Source of the DNA: an uncultured Clostridia bacterium
GTDB lineage: Bacteria; Bacillota; Clostridia; Christensenellales; UBA1242
Length of the DNA: 8,486 nucleotides
Assembly (NCBI GenBank): GCA_937911885.1
Contig: CALDPW010000188.1
Coordinates: 1-8,486 of the forward strand
Direction: 5' to 3'
The notes under the pieces were generated by a model, which worked only from the letters and a program-made list of their open reading frames with translations, was not told the origin of the DNA and did no database searches. Positions 5,551 through 8,486 of this stretch are shown here, one piece after another; position 1 is the first letter of the stretch, and every line of letters starts with the position of its first letter. Made by a program: the position numbers and the translations under genes.

Positions 5551-6832
5551 AAATTTTTCCTTCTGGATTGATATTTACTGTAAACACAACATTGCTTAAA
5601 AAATCCTCTTGGTTTTTTAAATTAGCTAAGTAATTGTTCCATTTTTTTGTTTCGTGTTTATTAAATGCCTGATAAACCCTTAAAATATCAACTTGTTTTT
5701 CCTTCATAAGATTAATAATGGAAGATAAATGATTATGGGTTGTTTTTTTTAATTGTGTTTTAACATCGTCAGTTAAAAATGCAGTTGTTCCATTTATTGC
5801 CATATAACTTTTTTCGTTGTTGGTTACCACTTCTTTTATTTGCAAAATTAAAGAAATATCAATATTAAACACCGGAACATCTTTTATAAAATAAGCACTA
5901 AAACCAATTGTTTTGTTGTGAATTTCATAAGTCAAATCAGCGTTTTCAAAAACTTTGTTAGTAATGTTTTTTGCTGTTATATAGCCTTTTTTTGTTTTGT
6001 TGCTTAATAGGTTTAATGTTGCAATTTGATCGTTAGTTAATTCGCATACCATTTTACCCTTTTTAATAACCACAACCTTACCTTCATTTTTTACAACATC
6101 TTCATTATTAGGCTTTGATTGTTCCCCTTGTTTTTCTTGCTGACTGGAATTTTGACTTTCGGCAGATGAGTTTTGTTTAGAATTATCACCATTAGTATTA
6201 ACATGAGTTGAAACACTTTTATCCTCTGGTCCCGAAGATAAAACAGGAATAATTCCAACACCCGATTTCGAAAAATAATCAATAAAAAAATTATCAACAT
6301 TGGTGTTTTTACTAAGCGAAAACATTTGATTGTAGTTAATAATATTGCTAAGAGTTAAGGCAAAATTAGAACGCTCTTGCGCTGCTGCTTTAATAATATC
6401 TTTTGCTTTTTTATCAGCAACAAAAACATGGGTATTGTTTGTTAAATTATTACTTCTAACAAAATAATCCAAAATTTTAGCAACATCATCTTGCAAAACT
6501 TCTTTGGAAACAATAATAGAATCGCAATGAGCAAGTCCAACTGTTTTTCCCATGCTTAAACTAACATTTGATAAAGCAGTTGTAATATTTTCACCTTTAC
6601 CCGAAAAAGTTTTAACCATACCCATTGTTCCACCACTGGTTGAACTTTGGTTTGATGGTGTTATTACATTTAAAGATAATTCAAATCCTTCACTATCTTT
6701 ATCAACCCCAATAGATGTTACAACAGCAATTCTATCACTTTCGGCTGGTTCGTAAATTGTAAATGGCAACATAAAAATTATAACAAACAAAAAGCATGCC
6801 ACAATTTTATACTTTTTCAAAAACCTTATCAT
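5549..6832 (-). CDS. Ger(x)C family spore germination protein, apparently without lipobox
   Basis: GerC-type subunits are normally lipoproteins on the outer face of the spore inner membrane, part of three-subunit germinant receptors. Signature stretches are AESDRIAVVTSIGVDKD (32-48), the core LAHCDSIIVSKEVLQDDVAKILDYF with NNTHVFVADKKAKDIIKAAA (102-153), and the middle-domain KGKMVCELTNDQ. The N-terminus is one hydrophobic segment (about 10-28) that ends MLPFTIYEPAESD; the usual LSGCWD-type lipobox cysteine is absent, so it is predicted to be anchored by the helix instead. Residues 208-252 are a Ser/Gln/Asn-rich low-complexity stretch, taking the protein above the family's usual 370-400 residues. 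The start at 6832 is chosen because AAGGTGG is nine bases upstream; the ATG at 6838 (two residues longer) is only three bases from it. It overlaps the upstream permease-like tail. Which receptor it belongs to cannot be told. Confidence 0.85.
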   Translation of the reverse strand: MIRFLKKYKIVACFLFVIIFMLPFTIYEPAESDRIAVVTSIGVDKDSEGFELSLNVITPSNQSSTSGGTMGMVKTFSGKGENITTALSNVSLSMGKTVGLAHCDSIIVSKEVLQDDVAKILDYFVRSNNLTNNTHVFVADKKAKDIIKAAAQERSNFALTLSNIINYNQMFSLSKNTNVDNFFIDYFSKSGVGIIPVLSSGPEDKSVSTHVNTNGDNSKQNSSAESQNSSQQEKQGEQSKPNNEDVVKNEGKVVVIKKGKMVCELTNDQIATLNLLSNKTKKGYITAKNITNKVFENADLTYEIHNKTIGFSAYFIKDVPVFNIDISLILQIKEVVTNNEKSYMAINGTTAFLTDDVKTQLKKTTHNHLSSIINLMKEKQVDILRVYQAFNKHETKKWNNYLANLKNQEDFLSNVVFTVNINPEGKI

Positions 6833-7307
6833 ATACATTTGCCACCTTGTTTTTATTAAAACTAAAATTGTTTTTTAACTTTTTTACTTTTGAAATGTTT
6901 GTATATTGAATTTTTATTTGCCCACCTGTAACAAAATTTGAAGGTTTGATTTTTTTATTTTTTAACACACAACCTGCAATTAAAACCATTACCGGATACA
7001 CAACTTGCACAACAGCCGAAACTATTGCAAATGGCAAACTAGTAACAAAATTTATCATTCCTTCCAAATCTAAATAAAAGTAATATAAAATTGCAAACAC
7101 AATTAATATAACTACACTTGCAGCAACATATTTACTTTTTAATTTTAAACTTAATATTTCAGCTACTGGATTTTTAAATAAATAAGAAATGATAAATACT
7201 AGGACGAATCCTACTGTCATTACTGTTTCTTTAAAGAAGCCTCTTTTAAATCCTACTACTGCTCCTAAACCTATTATTAATATTATTAATACATCTATTA
7301 TATTCAT
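6807..7307 (-). CDS. Chimeric ORF: CvpA-like N-terminus joined to a GerAB-type spore germination permease C-terminus
   Basis: Residues 1-52 (MNIIDVLIILIIGLGAVVGF, then KRGFFKETV, ending NPVAEIL) match the start of CvpA-family membrane proteins. The expected continuation of that family (LPF, LNILLYE, then GIPSKILGAIVG) is missing. From about residue 58 the sequence instead resembles the last two helices of spore germination permeases: VVILIVFAILYYFYL, loop DLEGMINFVTSLPF, then a helix with VVYPVMVLIAG and KNKKIK. A GerAB permease directly before gerC, with overlapping ends, is the usual ger operon order. Codons also change: the first 52 are dominated by ATA and GTA, the rest by ATT, GTT and GTG. 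I infer two partial genes joined by chance in frame near 7150. GGGAGG before the ATG serves the cvpA half only. A true fusion protein is less likely. Confidence 0.62.
   Translation of the reverse strand: MNIIDVLIILIIGLGAVVGFKRGFFKETVMTVGFVLVFIISYLFKNPVAEILSLKLKSKYVAASVVILIVFAILYYFYLDLEGMINFVTSLPFAIVSAVVQVVYPVMVLIAGCVLKNKKIKPSNFVTGGQIKIQYTNISKVKKLKNNFSFNKNKVANVYDKVFEKV
7135..7160. other. Junction inside the CvpA/GerAB-like ORF
   Basis: Family identity and codon style both change here. To the right lie cvpA and the transglycosylase gene with ATA-rich codons; to the left lies the ger and housekeeping block with ATT-rich codons. The sequence at the change is A/T-rich (plus TTTTTAATTTTAAACTTAA), as at the left junction. 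Confidence 0.55.
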
Positions 7308-7324
7308 ATGTATACCTCCCTTTA

Positions 7325-8383
7325 TTAACGATTAGCAACTTTTGATTGCGTGTGATTTTTTACTGTTAATTCTACTCTTTCACCACTTGGTTTTGTAACA
7401 TAAGTAGTGAATTCATCTCCCATATATGAGAAAACGTGTTCGTTATATTTTTGATCTCCTACTGGTATTATGTTTCTATATTGCATCCATCCATTATGTG
7501 TTTGGTCACTTGTTACTGCTTCTTTAGAAATTCCCGTTGCTTCTACATACGCATTTAATACTTTTGAAATATTAGTTGGACCCATATTATAACTGGCAAC
7601 ACCTAAAGCTATATTGTAATTTTTTCCTCTAATATAACTTTGTAGTATCATACAACCATATTTTATGTTTTTATCTACATCTTTTATTCCTTCTTTAGTA
7701 ATCTTAGCTACTTCATACTCATCGGTTACAAAGTTATATGCGGTTACTTCTTCACCTTCCCAAATACCGTTTTGTATTTGCATTAGACCGGTTGCGCCAC
7801 CGGCATCCATTTTATCTGAATGAACTCCTCTTTCTTGAGTTGCTAGTGCTAAGACTAGTTGTGGATCTAGACCATACATATTAGCATACTTTTCTATTTT
7901 TTCTCCATATAGAGTTTCAGCTGTTTGATATTTTTCACTGTCAGTACGGTCTTCATATTCTAAAAACATAAATTTTTCTTCTGTTTCCGGTGTTTTGACT
8001 TCTTCTTTAGTTGAAGTTCCAAACACAGGTACATTTGTTATGTTTTGGCTTGGCATTTCTCCTGTTTGATGAATTGCTGGTGGATTTGTTGTGAAATCTT
8101 TTGTTTCATCTTCTGGTGCTATAGCTGCTCCTGCCAAGGTTGTTCCAGCAACTGCTATAAATAGCAATAATCCAACCGCTGTAACAAAACCTCGATATTT
8201 GTTTTGTCTTTTTACTTTGCGTTCGCGCGCTTGATTTTGTTCTTGTTGTTGTTCTAATTTTTTTTCTAATATTCGTAGATAGTCTTGCATTAATGGTTCG
8301 TTATCCATTTCTTCTATTTGATGTACATTAACACATGCATCGTCATATATAACACAGCAACTATTGCTTGCATTGCTCGACAT
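7325..8383 (-). CDS. Membrane-anchored lytic transglycosylase, SLT domain (5' end uncertain)
   Basis: It probably cleaves peptidoglycan glycan strands between MurNAc and GlcNAc to give 1,6-anhydro ends. Layout: cytoplasmic N-terminal part with a Glu/Gln-rich helix (about 35-58, likely coiled coil), a transmembrane helix at about 66-87 (FVTAVGLLLFIAVAG), a Thr/Pro/Glu-rich linker to about 150, then the SLT domain. Motifs are ALATQERGVHS with the catalytic E184, GGATGLMQIQ (195-204) and ASYNMGP (263-269). The usual Ser after the catalytic Glu is replaced by Arg. The segment 208-238 looks like an insertion. It lies 17 bases before cvpA, and Ile codons are mostly ATA. The ATG at 8381-8383 has no ribosome binding site, because GC-rich foreign sequence begins there; the first few residues may not belong to the gene, whose real start may be lost or lie at an internal Met such as residue 26. 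Confidence 0.82.
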   Translation of the reverse strand: MSSNASNSCCVIYDDACVNVHQIEEMDNEPLMQDYLRILEKKLEQQQEQNQARERKVKRQNKYRGFVTAVGLLLFIAVAGTTLAGAAIAPEDETKDFTTNPPAIHQTGEMPSQNITNVPVFGTSTKEEVKTPETEEKFMFLEYEDRTDSEKYQTAETLYGEKIEKYANMYGLDPQLVLALATQERGVHSDKMDAGGATGLMQIQNGIWEGEEVTAYNFVTDEYEVAKITKEGIKDVDKNIKYGCMILQSYIRGKNYNIALGVASYNMGPTNISKVLNAYVEATGISKEAVTSDQTHNGWMQYRNIIPVGDQKYNEHVFSYMGDEFTTYVTKPSGERVELTVKNHTQSKVANR

Positions 8384-8384
8384 G
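8360..8384. other. Junction to GC-rich unrelated DNA
   Basis: AT-rich minus-strand coding sequence changes within a few bases to sequence of about 60% GC (62 of the last 103 bases) that codes on the plus strand. Two unrelated coding frames meet head to head without any intergenic space, promoter or ribosome binding site. This looks like a chimeric join. Confidence 0.82.
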
Positions 8385-8486
8385 GGAGCGCGTCAGGCAG
8401 CACCCGGAGAGTTCACCATGCGTGCCTTTATGAACGGCAAGATGGACCTTAGCAGTGCTGAGGCTGTGGCCGACCTCATTGCCTCT
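8376..8486 (+). CDS. mnmE: tRNA modification GTPase MnmE, internal fragment (from a different, probably Bacteroidota, genome)
   Basis: MnmE with MnmG modifies U34 of certain tRNAs at the wobble position. The plus frame reads LDMGARQAAPGEFTMRAF and continues with NGKMDLSSAEAVADLIAS. The PGEF-x-x-RAF-x-NGK-x-DL and AEAVADLI motifs are diagnostic of the end of the MnmE N-terminal domain and the start of its helical domain (about residues 100-140 of a full protein of roughly 450). Neither the start nor the GTPase domain is present: it is cut by the junction on the left and the window edge on the right. FTMRAF and NGKMDLS are, to my knowledge, typical of Bacteroidota forms, and the GC-rich codons (GCC, GGC, CTC) differ from everything else in the window. 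Protein identity is strong; the taxonomic origin is an inference. Confidence 0.88.

Noticed and set aside
6091..6300. Minus-strand small frame inside gerC
   Set aside because: Alternative frame over the low-complexity part of gerC, with no translation signals.
6552..6755. Plus-strand small frame opposite gerC
   Set aside because: Antisense shadow of a well-supported coding region.
8376..8486. Horizontally acquired mnmE in this genome
   Set aside because: The gene is not whole; its sequence starts abruptly within a domain at the head of another coding sequence, which fits an artefactual join better than a transfer.
1..8486. CRISPR arrays, tRNA or rRNA genes, insertion sequences, toxin-antitoxin or defence genes
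   Set aside because: No spaced direct repeats, no transposase, no structural RNA and no such proteins were seen on either strand.

Overview
The window is almost entirely AT-rich, low-GC Bacillota-type DNA with every recognisable gene on the minus strand. The last ~105 bases are about 60% GC and carry a plus-strand mnmE fragment of Bacteroidota type. Spore-related genes (SigH-type sigma factor, CwlD, Ger(x)C) sit beside housekeeping genes, so the main donor is probably an endospore-forming relative of the Clostridia. No new defence, mobile or RNA system is visible. The most notable property is that the window looks like a mosaic: three abrupt junctions each cut through a coding sequence.

Layout from left to right. 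(1) 1 to ~236: 3' part of a membrane protein gene (GT-C-like glycosyltransferase style), rich in ATA, AGA and GTA codons. (2) ~215 to ~7150: the main block. In transcription order (right to left) it holds the tail of a germinant-receptor permease, gerC, terminator, promoter plus probable S6:S18 leader, rpsF-ssb-rpsR, terminator, cwlD, an unrecognised 271-residue gene with its own promoter and terminator, then mrnC-rlmB-sigH-dnaX. The dnaX gene is cut after about 190 codons at the left junction. (3) ~7150 to ~8375: the start of a cvpA gene preceded by a membrane-anchored lytic transglycosylase gene, again ATA-rich like the left edge. (4) ~8376 to 8486: GC-rich mnmE fragment.

Genes that work together. 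The rpsF-ssb-rpsR operon makes bS6, SSB and bS18. The mrnC-rlmB-sigH cluster is the conserved Bacillota 23S rRNA maturation and modification plus sporulation sigma cluster, lacking the yacP gene found between rlmB and sigH in Bacillus subtilis. The cwlD amidase and the Ger(x)C gene act in spore cortex maturation and germination. Transcription units are cleanly separated by hairpin terminators at 2611-2640, 4303-4329 and 5522-5550, and three intergenic regions share a TGTTATA extended -10 element.

The junctions near 215, 7150 and 8375 are most simply explained by chimeric assembly or amplification. Read mapping across these points would decide this.
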